Assembly: GCF_018881905.1 (NCBI RefSeq)
Contig: NZ_JACVPM010000002.1
Coordinates: 186,001 to 250,000, forward strand
DNA: 64,000 nucleotides
Source: Polynucleobacter sp. MG-27-Goln-C1
Lineage (GTDB): Bacteria > Pseudomonadota > Gammaproteobacteria > Burkholderiales > Burkholderiaceae
Direction of reading: 5' to 3'
Shown here one piece after another: positions 41,545-51,962 of the stretch. The position numbers and the translations under genes are program-made. The notes under the pieces are model-generated. The model worked only from the letters and a program-made list of their open reading frames with translations, was not told the DNA's origin and searched no databases. Position 1 is the stretch's first letter, and each line of letters opens with the position of its first letter.

Positions 41545-43092
41545 ATGCGTACCCAATATTTCCTGTCTCCTGCATTTAGTCTATTGGCTTGCTTACTACT
41601 GACAAGCCAAGCCTATGCTGCCGACCTAGCCTCCCAAGAGACTGCTTTGCAGTACATCCCTAAGGCTGTCTCCGCAAGTCTTGAAAAGAGTCAGATTCCC
41701 AAAGAGGCTATCAGCATCTCAGTGGTGGAAATTGAACCAGGTCGACAAGGAAAAGTGACGGCAAAAAATGAAGTAGATTGGCGCTCTAAACAAGCAATGA
41801 ACCCTGCTTCTACTATGAAGCTGGTCACCACCCTCACTGGTTTGGATGTATTGGGGCCTCAATATCGCTGGCGCACGAATATCTATACCGATGGGCTTAT
41901 TCGTCAGGGCACCCTCAAAGGCAATCTGTATTTGCAAGGTACCGGCGATCCAAAGCTAGTCCCCGAAGAATTCGCCAAAATGATGAAGGCCCTACAAAAT
42001 CTGGGCATTCAGAAAATTGATGGCAATCTAATCTTTGATAGAAGTGCCTATGCTCCTAATGTCATGGAGCACAACACCATCGACGGCGAGTCTCTGCGCG
42101 CGTATAACGTGCCACCAGATCCCCTGCTTTACGCTTTTAGAACACTTTCGTTTCAACTCGGTAAATCGCGTACTGCAGACTTTATTGATATTAGCTACAC
42201 GCCGCCACTATCCCAACTCAAAGTGATCAACCAAATGCAACTCGTTGATCAATCTTGTGATAACTGGAAAAGCAATATTCGCTTTAACCTCGATCCTGAA
42301 GGTAATGGAGCCACTACTAACCAACTTCTGACCGCACAGTTCTCTGGCAGCTTTCCGAATGCTTGCAAGGGAGTGAACTACAACGTCGTTGCTTTGGATG
42401 CCAATACATTCCTCACTCAAGGTTTTGCTGCAGCCTGGGAGCTAGCTGGTGGCGCTTGGACTCAAGCACCCACCGGAAAGTCTGGCACTGTTCCACTGGC
42501 ATCAAGACTACTACTGCAGTTTGAAGGTATTGCTTTGGCTGATGACGTACAAGATATTAATAAGTATTCGAATAACGTCATGGCCAGACAGCTCATGCTG
42601 ACATTAGCACTGGAGAAGATGGGTAAACCAGCTACGACTGAAAATGGAGAATTAGTAATTCAGAGTTGGCTAAAGGGATTAGGTCTTCAGTTCCCAGAAC
42701 TCGTGATTGAGAATGGCTCTGGCCTTTCACGCAACGAAGCAATCTCAGCGGAGCATATGACTCAATTATTGGTTGCTGCTCGTAACTTATCTGTAGCAGA
42801 TGCTTTTTATAACAGTCTGCCGATTGCAGGTACGGATGGCACGATGCGTAATCGCCTTATGGCACATTTACGCAAATTTTTACATTTAAAGAAAAAGCCT
42901 GAAGCGCGAATCAAGACAGGCTCACTTGCTGATGTCCGCGCCATATCAGGCTATGTGATGAGTAAATCAGGAAAGATGTACGCAGTGACCTCATTCATAA
43001 ACCATCCCAATGCTTGGAGAGGTTTAGAGGCGCATGATCAGCTATTGGCGTGGCTACTTGATGATGGCCCAGAACCAAAACACGCGCGCTGA
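41545..43092 (+). CDS. dacB: D-alanyl-D-alanine carboxypeptidase/endopeptidase (PBP4, DacB)
   Basis: A 515-residue class C penicillin-binding protein with a signal peptide (LACLLLTSQAYAAD). Active-site motifs: S89-T-M-K92 in PASTMKLVT, the S-x-N type triad in KYSNNVMARQ, and K-T-G in RIKTGSLADVRAISGYV. It trims and cleaves cross-linked peptidoglycan in the periplasm. The last 55 bp overlap the 3' end of the convergent Sua5-type gene. Confidence 0.94.
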   Translation: MRTQYFLSPAFSLLACLLLTSQAYAADLASQETALQYIPKAVSASLEKSQIPKEAISISVVEIEPGRQGKVTAKNEVDWRSKQAMNPASTMKLVTTLTGLDVLGPQYRWRTNIYTDGLIRQGTLKGNLYLQGTGDPKLVPEEFAKMMKALQNLGIQKIDGNLIFDRSAYAPNVMEHNTIDGESLRAYNVPPDPLLYAFRTLSFQLGKSRTADFIDISYTPPLSQLKVINQMQLVDQSCDNWKSNIRFNLDPEGNGATTNQLLTAQFSGSFPNACKGVNYNVVALDANTFLTQGFAAAWELAGGAWTQAPTGKSGTVPLASRLLLQFEGIALADDVQDINKYSNNVMARQLMLTLALEKMGKPATTENGELVIQSWLKGLGLQFPELVIENGSGLSRNEAISAEHMTQLLVAARNLSVADAFYNSLPIAGTDGTMRNRLMAHLRKFLHLKKKPEARIKTGSLADVRAISGYVMSKSGKMYAVTSFINHPNAWRGLEAHDQLLAWLLDDGPEPKHAR

Positions 43093-44132
43093 AGTCGGTC
43101 CCTAACGCCGTCCCACTCCTCGCCTACTGGTGGCTCCGGAAATAAAATCAAATCCCAACCCTGCTGATCTAAATCCCGTAAAGATCGATACAGACGACTT
43201 GCAAATGAAGTGCTATCACTAGGCACAATCACTTCCTCAAAATGCACTGATGGATGCCCATCCTCACCCAATGCGGAATCTGAATCCCAAACCGCAACCG
43301 CCACCCGTGACTTGATATCAGGGAACTCGCTGAGTGCATCCAAGACTCTGCCTGGCGCATACATTCTTAATGGAGTTGTCGGAGCGTAATGAGCGCGCAG
43401 ACTACCAGAGACTCTTGGCAGGCCGTCATCTTGCTTGGTTGAGTTGAGCTCGCCAGGTAAATACACTTTGATACCTGTCTTGGAAAAAATCTCTCCCGGA
43501 GTGATGAGTCCTGGGCGCAATAAGACTGGTTGATCGCCTGAAGATAAATCAATGATGGTTGATTCAATACCGACTTCGCAATCACCACCATCCAAAATCA
43601 TAAGGTCTAACATGCCTTCAAATTCGCTACGGACATCAGCAGCACTGGTTGGAGATACTTTACCGAATCGATTGGCAGAAGGGGCAACTACACCGCCTTT
43701 AAATTTACGGAGTAACTCTTGTGCAATTGGATGGGCAGGCGCGCGAATTGCTACCGTATCCTGACCACCGGTAAGTTCATTTAAAACGCTCTTATCTTTT
43801 TTAAAGACTAAGGTCAGTGGACCTGGCCAAAAAGCATTGATAAATTTTAATGCATCCTCTGATAAGTCTCTTACCCAAGGTGCTAGAACCGGAACCCAGT
43901 CGACTTGCGCCTGATCAAACTTATCGGGAGCTGCTAAGTGAACAATTAGCGGATGATTGGTTGGCCTGCCCTTAGCAGTAAAAATTTGCTTGATTGCATC
44001 TGGGTTCTTCGCATCTGCCCCTAAGCCATAAACGGTCTCAGTCGGAAAGGCAACTAAGCCACCATCTCGCAAATTTTGTACCGCTTCATTAATTACCGCA
44101 GATGAATGCAGTGCGCTACTATCGCTGGACAT
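43038..44132 (-). CDS. L-threonylcarbamoyladenylate synthase (Sua5/YciO/YrdC family, two-domain Sua5 type)
   Basis: A 364-residue enzyme making threonylcarbamoyl-AMP for the t6A modification of ANN-decoding tRNAs. The YrdC domain carries PTETVYGLG (residues 30-38), KGRPTNHPLIVHL and APSANRFGKVSPTSA. The extra C-terminal domain (about 225-350, SGSLRAHYAPTTPLR) marks it as Sua5-like rather than the short TsaC. It is the last gene of the minus-strand pgk-to-purK block, 2 bp after purK. Its tail overlaps dacB, which adds a serine-rich C-terminus. Confidence 0.92.
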   Translation of the reverse strand: MSSDSSALHSSAVINEAVQNLRDGGLVAFPTETVYGLGADAKNPDAIKQIFTAKGRPTNHPLIVHLAAPDKFDQAQVDWVPVLAPWVRDLSEDALKFINAFWPGPLTLVFKKDKSVLNELTGGQDTVAIRAPAHPIAQELLRKFKGGVVAPSANRFGKVSPTSAADVRSEFEGMLDLMILDGGDCEVGIESTIIDLSSGDQPVLLRPGLITPGEIFSKTGIKVYLPGELNSTKQDDGLPRVSGSLRAHYAPTTPLRMYAPGRVLDALSEFPDIKSRVAVAVWDSDSALGEDGHPSVHFEEVIVPSDSTSFASRLYRSLRDLDQQGWDLILFPEPPVGEEWDGVRDRLQRACFGSGPSSSSHANS

Positions 44133-44134
44133 TT

Positions 44135-45319
44135 CTAGGGCTCGATCCCTAATTCAACAGCGACAGCTGCACAATTTTGACGTGCTTGGTTGAGTGATTC
44201 ACCCAAACAATTGATGTGACCCATCTTACGACCCATGCGTGGATCGGATTTGCCATACAGGTGTAACTTGGCATCAGGGTGAGAAAGCACCTTATCCCAA
44301 GCAGGCTCTCTTGTCTTATCTTCGCTACCTTCGTACCAAAGATCTCCTAAGAGATTGAGCATAGAGACCGGTGCTAGCAAGCGGGTATCACCTAAGGGCA
44401 AACGAGCCATACTTCTGACTTGCTGCTCAAACTGGCTACTCACACAAGCATCCATGGTGTAGTGGCCTGAGTTATGTGGACGTGGTGCAATTTCATTTGC
44501 AACGATGTCACCGCTCTTGAGTACAAAGAACTCCACGCATAAAACACCAACGTAATCAATCTTCCGAATGAGCGCTTTAGCTGCCCCAATAATCTTTTTC
44601 TCTTGCTCTGGCTTAAGTGATGGAGCTGGCACAGTAGAAGTGTGCAAGATACCATCGCGATGAATATTTTGAGAAACTGGATAGGCTACTACTGCATCGT
44701 CATATCCTCGCACTACCAATGCGGATACTTCGAAATCCAAATCCATCCGCTTTTCAAGAACGCAAGGTACCTTACCTAATTCAGCCCAAGCAGCAACTAG
44801 ATTGGCAGAGTCATAAACAGTAATTTGACCTTTGCCGTCGTAACCCATACGAGCTGTTTTCAGAATGCCAGGAAATAGATCTGCAGGAACATGCTCAATA
44901 TCCGCATCATGCTCAATGACGCAGTAAGGTGCGGGACCAATATTGGTTTCTGCTTTCCAGGTCGCTAAAAACTTTTTCTCAGCAACGCGGTTTTGAGCTA
45001 AAGATACGCAACTACTGCGAGGCGCAACAAAAACACCTAAAGACTCGAGTTCATCCAATGCTTGCGCAGGGACATTTTCAAATTCAGTGCTGACCGATTT
45101 GCATAGCGCCGCCATCTCTTTTAATGCGGCGGAGTCGGTGTAATCGGCTTGAATGAATTTTTCTGCAATGGAGCCGGCAGGACTATCCGATCCAGGATCA
45201 AGAACGCAGACCTTGTATCCCATCGCTTGAGCAGCCTGTGTAAACATCCGCCCCAATTGACCACCACCCAAAATTCCTAAATACGAGCCCGGCAAAATGG
45301 GCTCCAAACGATCTGCCAT
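44135..45319 (-). CDS. purK: N5-carboxyaminoimidazole ribonucleotide synthase
   Basis: A 394-residue ATP-grasp enzyme converting AIR to N5-CAIR. N-terminal GILGGGQLGRMFTQAAQAMGYKVCVLDP, the ATP-grasp stretch GILKTARMGYDGKGQ and EIAPRPHNSGHYTMDACVSSQFEQ are diagnostic. It follows purE by 3 bp, the standard purEK pair. Confidence 0.96.
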   Translation of the reverse strand: MADRLEPILPGSYLGILGGGQLGRMFTQAAQAMGYKVCVLDPGSDSPAGSIAEKFIQADYTDSAALKEMAALCKSVSTEFENVPAQALDELESLGVFVAPRSSCVSLAQNRVAEKKFLATWKAETNIGPAPYCVIEHDADIEHVPADLFPGILKTARMGYDGKGQITVYDSANLVAAWAELGKVPCVLEKRMDLDFEVSALVVRGYDDAVVAYPVSQNIHRDGILHTSTVPAPSLKPEQEKKIIGAAKALIRKIDYVGVLCVEFFVLKSGDIVANEIAPRPHNSGHYTMDACVSSQFEQQVRSMARLPLGDTRLLAPVSMLNLLGDLWYEGSEDKTREPAWDKVLSHPDAKLHLYGKSDPRMGRKMGHINCLGESLNQARQNCAAVAVELGIEP

Positions 45320-45322
45320 CTT

Positions 45323-45817
45323 TTAATATCCCGGCAAATTCATGGAGCGCGCAGTATCGGACTGCTTCGCACGGAACTCTTCTAGCTGTTTTGCCAAAGC
45401 AGGATCATTGACTGCCAAATTGGCAACCACATGCAAAGCTGCATTTGCAGCACCTGCTTCACCAATAGCAAATGTCGCCACTGGAATGCCCTTAGGCATC
45501 TGTACGATGGAATACAGCGAGTCTTCACCACGTAAATATTTGCTGGCAACTGGAACGCCATAGATAGGCACAATTGTTTTAGATGCCAACATGCCGGGTA
45601 AGTGTGCAGCACCACCAGCACCGGCAATAATGGCCTTTAGACCATTCTTAGAAGCATTTTCTGCATACGCAAACATATCGTCTGGCATGCGATGAGCAGA
45701 AACCACTTTAGCCTCATGAGCAATACCAAATTGCTCCAGCATTTGAGCGGCATGCTGCATGGTGTCCCAATCTGAATTGGATCCCATTACTATTCCGACT
45801 ACTGGCTTTTTGCTCAT
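45323..45817 (-). CDS. purE: N5-carboxyaminoimidazole ribonucleotide mutase
   Basis: A 164-residue class I PurE converting N5-CAIR to [27 protein letters not shown] (catalytic His) and [17 protein letters not shown] are present. The gene is between purC and purK. An 81-bp gap from purC holds no gene and no obvious terminator. Confidence 0.96.
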   Translation of the reverse strand: MSKKPVVGIVMGSNSDWDTMQHAAQMLEQFGIAHEAKVVSAHRMPDDMFAYAENASKNGLKAIIAGAGGAAHLPGMLASKTIVPIYGVPVASKYLRGEDSLYSIVQMPKGIPVATFAIGEAGAANAALHVVANLAVNDPALAKQLEEFRAKQSDTARSMNLPGY

Positions 45818-45898
45818 TTACCTCTCCAAATGCCCTGATCTACATCGTTAATCTGTCTAAGGCCTCATTATCCCAGCCTTTTTAGGGCCCCAAGGAAA

Positions 45899-46795
45899 TT
45901 AGGCCTTAGTTAAGCGAGCGAGGGCTTCGCGGTACTTTTCTGCCGTTTTATCAATAACATCCGCCGGCAAAGCAGGTGCTGGGGCTGTTTTTGGCCAAAG
46001 CTTGCCATCGACCATGGCTGTTTCTAGCCAGTCACGAACAAATTGCTTGTCATAGGAAGGGGGATTGGCGCCCACATAGTAGGTTTCAGCAGGCCAAAAG
46101 CGAGATGAGTCGGCAGTGAGGATTTCATCCATCAATACCAGTTGGCCAGCATCATCCAAGCCAAATTCAAACTTGGTATCAGCAATGATGATCCCGCGAG
46201 TCGCAGCATATTCAGAAGCTTCTTTGTACAAACGGATACTGACTTCACGAATCTGATTGGCCAACTTCTCACCAATCATCTCGATCACTTTATCAAAAGA
46301 GATATTTTCATCATGCTCACCGACTTCTGCTTTTGCGGCAGGAGTAAAAATAGGCTCAGGTAATTTCTGGGCATTTTCCAAGCCTGCTGGTAATGCAATC
46401 CCGCAAACCTTTCCGGTTTCTTTGTAATCTTTCCAGCCACTACCAGCTAAGTAACCACGCACTACTGCTTCAACCAAAATTGGCTTCAGTCTTTTAGCCA
46501 CTACCGCACGGCCTTTGACCTGGTCTACCTCATCAGCAGGTACAACGCTTTCAGGATCAATGCCAGTTAAGTGATTTGGAATCACTTTAGCCAACTTATC
46601 AAACCAAAAATTAGCCATCTGATTAAGAACAATACCCTTCTCGGGAATTGGCTGACCCATAACTACATCAAAGGCAGACAAGCGGTCGGTGGTGATCATG
46701 AGTAGTTTGTCATCACCTAGCGCGTATACATCACGCACTTTTCCCTTGGAGAGCAAAGGCAAAGACTTAATAGAAGTGGCGTACAAGGCTGGCAT
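45899..46795 (-). CDS. purC: Phosphoribosylaminoimidazole-succinocarboxamide synthase
   Basis: A 298-residue SAICAR synthase. Signatures: [29 protein letters not shown] near the N-terminus, [17 protein letters not shown], and [18 protein letters not shown]. The longer length (about 300 aa against 237 in E. coli) matches the form in betaproteobacteria and yeast. It is 7 bp after fba, so glycolytic and purine genes appear co-transcribed. Confidence 0.96.
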   Translation of the reverse strand: MPALYATSIKSLPLLSKGKVRDVYALGDDKLLMITTDRLSAFDVVMGQPIPEKGIVLNQMANFWFDKLAKVIPNHLTGIDPESVVPADEVDQVKGRAVVAKRLKPILVEAVVRGYLAGSGWKDYKETGKVCGIALPAGLENAQKLPEPIFTPAAKAEVGEHDENISFDKVIEMIGEKLANQIREVSIRLYKEASEYAATRGIIIADTKFEFGLDDAGQLVLMDEILTADSSRFWPAETYYVGANPPSYDKQFVRDWLETAMVDGKLWPKTAPAPALPADVIDKTAEKYREALARLTKA

Positions 46796-46802
46796 ATTTA
46801 TC

Positions 46803-47867
46803 TCACTTAACGATCTGGGCTAATTTGCCACTCTTATACAGCTCAGCCATTTTTTCCAGGGGAATTGGCTTAATTTTGGATGCTTGACCTGAGCTACCAA
46901 AAGCGTTGAAGCGCGCAATACATACTTTCTTAGCTGCTTCACGCGCAGGCTTGAGGTAATCACGTGGATCAAACTTGCTTGGATTTTCGAACATGTAGCG
47001 GCGGATCGCGCCCGTCATCGCCAAACGAATATCGGTATCAATATTGATCTTACGAACACCATTTTTAATACCCTCTTGAATTTCTTCAACAGGCACGCCG
47101 TAAGTTTCTTTCATATCGCCACCGAATTCACGAATCTCAGCAAGCAATTCTTGGGGAACGCTAGAAGAACCATGCATGACTAAATGCGTATTCGGAATGC
47201 GTGTGTGAATTTCTTTAATGCGCTCGATTGCCAAGATATCGCCAGTAGGCTTCTTGGTAAATTTATAGGCGCCATGGCTAGTACCAATAGCAATCGCCAA
47301 AGCATCACACTGAGTAGCTTTTACAAAGTCAGCAGCTTGCTCAACGTCGGTCAACAATTGCTCGCGTGTCATCTTACCGTCGGCACCATGACCATCTTCT
47401 TTGTCGCCCTGCATTGTCTCTAGTGAACCGAGAACACCTAACTCAGCCTCAACCGTAACCCCAATAGAGTGAGAGAACTTCACCACTTCTCTGGATACAT
47501 CGACGTTGTATTCATAACTGGCAACAGTCTTACCGTCAGCCTCTAAAGAGCCATCCATCATTACGCTAGTAAAGCCACTCTTAATGGCGGCCATACAGAC
47601 TGCTGGGCTTTGGCCATGGTCTTGATGCATCACAACTGGAATATGTGGGTAAGCCTCAACTGCAGCGGAAATCAAATGACGTAAGAATGATTCGCCAGCA
47701 TATTTACGAGCACCAGCAGAAGCTTGCATGATCACTGGAGAATCTGCTTCATGAGCAGCCTCCATGATTGCAGTTACTTGCTCTAAATTGTTAACGTTAA
47801 ACGCTGGCAAGCCATAGCCATTTTCAGCAGCGTGATCCAAGAGTTGTCGTAAAGATACTAAAGCCAT
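46803..47867 (-). CDS. fba: Class II fructose-bisphosphate aldolase (Calvin cycle/glycolytic type)
   Basis: A 354-residue zinc aldolase. [15 protein letters not shown] supplies zinc histidine and the DH pair, [10 protein letters not shown] a further ligand, and [13 protein letters not shown] the second zinc histidine. The sequence type with GSSSVPQE is the CbbA-like branch usual in betaproteobacteria. It lies between pyk and purC on the minus strand. Confidence 0.96.
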   Translation of the reverse strand: MALVSLRQLLDHAAENGYGLPAFNVNNLEQVTAIMEAAHEADSPVIMQASAGARKYAGESFLRHLISAAVEAYPHIPVVMHQDHGQSPAVCMAAIKSGFTSVMMDGSLEADGKTVASYEYNVDVSREVVKFSHSIGVTVEAELGVLGSLETMQGDKEDGHGADGKMTREQLLTDVEQAADFVKATQCDALAIAIGTSHGAYKFTKKPTGDILAIERIKEIHTRIPNTHLVMHGSSSVPQELLAEIREFGGDMKETYGVPVEEIQEGIKNGVRKINIDTDIRLAMTGAIRRYMFENPSKFDPRDYLKPAREAAKKVCIARFNAFGSSGQASKIKPIPLEKMAELYKSGKLAQIVK

Positions 47868-47925
47868 GATGGTCTCTTAATTGAAATGTTAATAAATAAT
47901 TTGAATAGCTATTTTAAAAAGCGAA

Positions 47926-49362
47926 TTACTTCACCTGAATAATCTTGAGTGAGTTCGTGCCGCCAGGCTCCCCCATAGGCTCACCAGAAGTCAGAACTAC
48001 TACATCACCCTTCTTCACTGCTCCTAACTTCTTGAGACAGTCTTCCACTTCTTGCAAAGCAGTATCGCGTTGCTTGGTGTAATCCAAGCCGATAGGAAAT
48101 ACATTGCGATAAGTACTCAAGGCACGCTGAGTTGCAATTTTTGAAGTTAAGGCAAAGATAGGTAAATGGATATTGTGACGACTCATCCAAACTGCAGTAG
48201 AGCCTGAATCCGTCAAAGCGGCAATCGCATTAGCATTGAGGTGGTGAGCCGTAAAGAGCGCGCCCAAAGCAATCGTTTGATCAATGCGTGAGAAGGTTTG
48301 ATCTAAGAAATCCGTATCTAGTTTTACGCGATCTGACTTTTCTGCCTCAACGCAAATCTCAGCCATCGCCTTGATCGTTTGTACTGGGTACATACCAGCA
48401 GCAGACTCTGCAGATAGCATGACTGCATCTGTGCCATCCAGAACCGCATTAGCCACGTCGCTCACCTCAGCACGCGTAGGCACTGGAGCATTAATCATGG
48501 ACTCCATCATTTGCGTTGCAGTGATCGTAAATTTATCAGCCTCAAGCGCTAATTTGATCATGCGCTTTTGTAAAGCAGGGACAGCTGCGTTACCAACCTC
48601 AATCGCCAAGTCGCCGCGCGCAACCATAATGCCATCGCTCTCCGCGATGATGCTATTAAGCGCATCAGGCTCAATCGCTTCAGCACGTTCAACTTTTGCA
48701 ATCGTGCGAACTTTACCAACACCATGCTTTGCACTCGCAGCATCTGCTAGCTTGCGGGCATAGGCCATATCTGCACCATCTTTTGGAAAGCTGATCGCCA
48801 GAAAATCCACACCCATAGCGATCGCTGCATCCAAATCAGCAATATCTTTTTCTGTCAGGGCTGGAGCGGTCAAGCCTCCACCTGCACGGTTAATACCTTT
48901 GTTGTTTGAGAGTGGGCCACCCTGCTCTACCAAGGTAAAGATTTCTCCGCCTTTTACGCTCTCTACGCGTAATACAACTAAGCCATCATTTAATAAGAGG
49001 CGATCGCCAGGCTTGACATCTTGTGGCAGTTCTTTGTAATCCAAGCCTACGCGCTCTTGATTACCCAACTCGCAAGCAACATCCAGAATAAATTGCGCAC
49101 CCTCTTTTAAAAGAATTTTGCTATCAACAAATTTACCAACGCGAATTTTTGGACCTTGTAGATCGGCCATAATGCCGACCTCTTTACCAACTTCCGCAGA
49201 AATGCTACGTACTAAATCGTGACGCGCTTTGTGGTCAGCAACAGTGCCATGAGAAAAGTTCATTCTCACAACATCCACACCTGCACGAATCATCTCGCGC
49301 AAAACTTCAGGCTTTTCTGATGCAGGCCCTAATGTGGCAATGATCTTTGTTGCTCTCAACAT
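47926..49362 (-). CDS. pyk: Pyruvate kinase
   Basis: A 478-residue kinase of glycolysis. N-terminal KIIATLGPASEKPEVLREMI, MNFSHG, the signature SDGIMVARGDLAIEVG and TATQMMESMINAPVPTRAEVSDVANAVLDGTDAVMLSAE are present. The C-terminal regulatory domain ends GGTNSLKIIQV. It starts 2 bp after the pgk stop. Confidence 0.97.
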   Translation of the reverse strand: MLRATKIIATLGPASEKPEVLREMIRAGVDVVRMNFSHGTVADHKARHDLVRSISAEVGKEVGIMADLQGPKIRVGKFVDSKILLKEGAQFILDVACELGNQERVGLDYKELPQDVKPGDRLLLNDGLVVLRVESVKGGEIFTLVEQGGPLSNNKGINRAGGGLTAPALTEKDIADLDAAIAMGVDFLAISFPKDGADMAYARKLADAASAKHGVGKVRTIAKVERAEAIEPDALNSIIAESDGIMVARGDLAIEVGNAAVPALQKRMIKLALEADKFTITATQMMESMINAPVPTRAEVSDVANAVLDGTDAVMLSAESAAGMYPVQTIKAMAEICVEAEKSDRVKLDTDFLDQTFSRIDQTIALGALFTAHHLNANAIAALTDSGSTAVWMSRHNIHLPIFALTSKIATQRALSTYRNVFPIGLDYTKQRDTALQEVEDCLKKLGAVKKGDVVVLTSGEPMGEPGGTNSLKIIQVK

Positions 49363-49364
49363 AT

Positions 49365-50576
49365 TTAGTCTTTCGCTCTTTCAGCCAATACTGCAAAGGC
49401 TGGCAAGGTCTTACCTTCCAAAAATTCCAAGAAAGCACCACCGCCAGTAGAGATGTAATCCACTTGATTTTCAATGCCGTACTTTGCAATTGCAGCTAAG
49501 GTATCACCGCCCCCCGCAATCGAAAACGCTGGTGAATGGGCGATTGCTGCTGCTAACATTTTGGTGCCACCACCAAACTGATCAATCTCAAAAACACCTA
49601 AGGGGCCATTCCAAACAATCGTACCGGCATGCGCCAACATGATCGACAAACGCGCAGCAGTCTTAGGGCCAATATCTAGAATCATGTCATCTTCTGCCAC
49701 CTGGTCTGAAGGTACGCGGTTCGCACGTGCCAATGGAGAGAGTTCATTCGCAACCACGACATCCTCAGGAATAGGAACATGCGCGCCGCGCTTTTCCATG
49801 ATCTCCATGATTTCGCGCGCCTCATCAACCAAGTCTGGCTCTGCTAGCGACTTACCGATTGGCAAACCTTTGGCCAACATAAAAGTGTTTGCAATACCGC
49901 CGCCAACAATCAGCTCATCAACCTTATCAGCCAAAGCTTTAAGGATGGTGAGCTTGGAAGAAACTTTTGAGCCTGCCACAATCGCCACCAATGGGCGCTT
50001 CGGACTTGCTAGAGCGCGACTCAATGCATCTAACTCCGCAGCCATTAAGGGGCCAGCACAAGCAATCGGCGCAAATTTTGCTACGCCATGGGTAGTAGCC
50101 TCAGCACGATGGGCCGTACCAAAAGCATCATTAACATAGACGTCACACAAAGCGGCAATCTTCTTTGCCAACTCATCATTATTCTTTTTCTCACCCACAT
50201 TCAGGCGACAGTTCTCCAGCAATACCAACTCGCCTGGATTAACCTCAAAACCACCATCCACCCAATCACTAATTAAAGGGACTTTGCGATTTAAGAGCGT
50301 AGCAATTCGATCGGCTACCGGAGCCAAACTATCTTCAGGCTTAAATTCACCCTCCGTTGGACGACCTAAGTGGGAGGTGACCATGACTGCCGCACCAGCA
50401 TCCAAACACATCTGTACCGCTGGCATAGAAGCTCTAATCCGAGTGTCTTCCGTGATATTGCCCACATCATCCTGAGGAACATTAAGGTCGGCACGGATTA
50501 AAACCCGTTTTCCCTTGAGAAGACCTGCTTCAGCTAGTTCACTTAGTCGTTTTACTTTAAAGAGAGTTTCCGGCAT
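49365..50576 (-). CDS. pgk: Phosphoglycerate kinase
   Basis: A 403-residue kinase making ATP from 1,3-bisphosphoglycerate. [23 protein letters not shown] and [12 protein letters not shown] with the C-terminal [13 protein letters not shown] and [13 protein letters not shown] are diagnostic. I chose the ATG at 50576 ([13 protein letters not shown]) over a TTG at 50588; neither has a clear ribosome-binding site. It is the first gene of the long minus-strand block running to the Sua5 gene. Confidence 0.96.
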   Translation of the reverse strand: MPETLFKVKRLSELAEAGLLKGKRVLIRADLNVPQDDVGNITEDTRIRASMPAVQMCLDAGAAVMVTSHLGRPTEGEFKPEDSLAPVADRIATLLNRKVPLISDWVDGGFEVNPGELVLLENCRLNVGEKKNNDELAKKIAALCDVYVNDAFGTAHRAEATTHGVAKFAPIACAGPLMAAELDALSRALASPKRPLVAIVAGSKVSSKLTILKALADKVDELIVGGGIANTFMLAKGLPIGKSLAEPDLVDEAREIMEIMEKRGAHVPIPEDVVVANELSPLARANRVPSDQVAEDDMILDIGPKTAARLSIMLAHAGTIVWNGPLGVFEIDQFGGGTKMLAAAIAHSPAFSIAGGGDTLAAIAKYGIENQVDYISTGGGAFLEFLEGKTLPAFAVLAERAKD

Positions 50577-50706
50577 GAGAATAGGCAAATTTAGTGGTTT
50601 ATCGGGAATGCTCCATTCTAAATCGTCTGGGCTTGAGACCCCAAAGGAATTGGACTACCCCGCTACGCTCCCTGCTCTACAATAAAGGCTGAGACGTATT
50701 CCAGGC

Positions 50707-50721
50707 CTAGGGGCTCCCTAG
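50707..50721 (+). other. Leader hairpin upstream of ilvE
   Basis: CTAGGG-GCT-CCCTAG, 6-bp stem in the 211-bp gap between pgk and ilvE. No leader peptide rich in Ile, Leu or Val codons was found next to it, so attenuation is not supported. Confidence 0.3.
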
Positions 50722-50787
50722 CAGCTTGGCACCCTGTTTTACCGGATTGAATCACCCTATTTATTACATATTTAAAAGGTAGAGAAA

Positions 50788-51711
50788 ATGTCGATGTCCG
50801 ACCGCGATGGCTTTATTTGGTCCGATGGGAAGCTCGTTCCCTGGCGTGAGGCCAATGTTCATGTGCTAACCCACAGTCTCCACTACGGAATGGGTGTATT
50901 TGAAGGCATTCGCGCCTACAAAACCCCCCAAGGCACCGCCATTTTCCGCCTTCCAGAGCACGTTAAGCGCTTATTCAACGGAACCAAGATTTTCCAGATG
51001 AATATGCCTTGGACTCCTGAACAGATCAGTAGCGGCATTATTGAGGTAGTTAATAGCAATAAGCTGGAAGCTTGCTATATCCGCCCGATTATCTTTATTG
51101 GCTCCCAAAAGCTGGGTATCTCACCAAAAGGCAACAGTATCCACACGGCAATCGCTGCCTGGGAATGGGGTGCTTATTTGGGTGAAGACGGCCTTAACAA
51201 GGGCATCCGCGTTAAAACCTCCTCATTTACCCGCCACTTTGTGAACTCCTCACTGGTGCGCGCCAAGGCCTCTGGTTACTACATCAACTCCATTTTGGCC
51301 AACCAAGAAGTTACAGCCAATGGCTACGATGAAGCCCTGTTGCTAGACACAGAAGGTTATGTCTCCGAAGGATCTGGCGAGAATATTTTTATCGTCAATA
51401 ACGGCATTATTTACACGCCTGATCTGGCTTCTTGTTTAGACGGCATTACCCGTAACTCCATCATGCAAATTGCCAAAGACCTTGGCTATGAGTTACGTGA
51501 GAAGCGTATTACTCGTGATGAAGTGTATTCAGCCGATGAAGCTTTCTTTACCGGCACTGCCGCAGAAGTAACACCAATTCGTGAATTGGATGATCGCACT
51601 ATTGGTGACGGTAAGCGTGGTCCGATTACCGAAAAAATCCAGAAGACCTACTTTGATGCGGTCTACGGCAGAAGCGATAAATACAAATCTTGGTTAACTT
51701 ACGTTAAGTAA
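50788..51711 (+). CDS. ilvE: Branched-chain amino acid aminotransferase
   Basis: A 307-residue fold-type IV PLP aminotransferase. HSLHYGMGVFEGIRAYKTPQG is the N-terminal signature. The PLP lysine is in SSLVRAKASGYYINS, and the later class-IV signature is GYDEALLLDTEGYVSEGSGENIF. It does the last step of Val, Leu and Ile synthesis. AGG lies about 11 nt before the ATG at 50788. A small zinc-finger gene follows 14 bp later. Confidence 0.96.
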   Translation: MSMSDRDGFIWSDGKLVPWREANVHVLTHSLHYGMGVFEGIRAYKTPQGTAIFRLPEHVKRLFNGTKIFQMNMPWTPEQISSGIIEVVNSNKLEACYIRPIIFIGSQKLGISPKGNSIHTAIAAWEWGAYLGEDGLNKGIRVKTSSFTRHFVNSSLVRAKASGYYINSILANQEVTANGYDEALLLDTEGYVSEGSGENIFIVNNGIIYTPDLASCLDGITRNSIMQIAKDLGYELREKRITRDEVYSADEAFFTGTAAEVTPIRELDDRTIGDGKRGPITEKIQKTYFDAVYGRSDKYKSWLTYVK

Positions 51712-51725
51712 TAGGAAATCAGAGA

Positions 51726-51917
51726 ATGAGTGAAGCTCAAGTTGTAATGGTGAATGGCAATACTGATTTGCCTTTGCATTGCCCAACCAATAAAACCCCT
51801 AGCTGGAATTCGCATCCACGTGTATTTCTCGATGTTGCTAAAACGGGTGAAGCCAAGTGTCCGTATTGCGGCACTGAGTACAAACTCATTCCTGGTACCG
51901 AGCCCCACGGGCACTAA
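51726..51917 (+). CDS. Small CHCC-type zinc-finger domain protein
   Basis: A 63-residue protein with the zf-CHCC pattern: Cys19 (PLHCP), His30 (NSHPRVFLD), Cys45 and Cys48 (KCPYCGTEY). This is the domain of mitochondrial NDUFS6 and of many short proteobacterial proteins. A role in respiratory complex assembly is known only for the mitochondrial relatives. It follows ilvE closely and precedes waaF after a strong hairpin, an order I recall from other Burkholderiales. Confidence 0.88.
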   Translation: MSEAQVVMVNGNTDLPLHCPTNKTPSWNSHPRVFLDVAKTGEAKCPYCGTEYKLIPGTEPHGH

Positions 51918-51923
51918 ACCTAT

Positions 51924-51946
51924 CAGCACCCCATGGCGGGGTGCTG
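51924..51946 (+). other. GC-rich hairpin between zinc-finger gene and waaF
   Basis: CAGCACCCC-ATGGC-GGGGTGCTG: a 9-bp perfect stem beginning 7 bp after the stop and ending 16 bp before the waaF start. There is no T-run, so it may protect the mRNA end or reduce read-through rather than terminate. Confidence 0.6.
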
Positions 51947-51962
51947 TATCGGGATACCTCAT

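Noticed and set aside
49639..50139. 166-codon open frame on the plus strand opposite pgk
   Set aside because: Shadow of pgk; serine- and alanine-rich low-complexity product without any family pattern.
50589..50787. Branched-chain amino acid attenuator before ilvE
   Set aside because: There is a hairpin, but no short leader frame with runs of Ile, Leu or Val codons and no terminator with a T-run.
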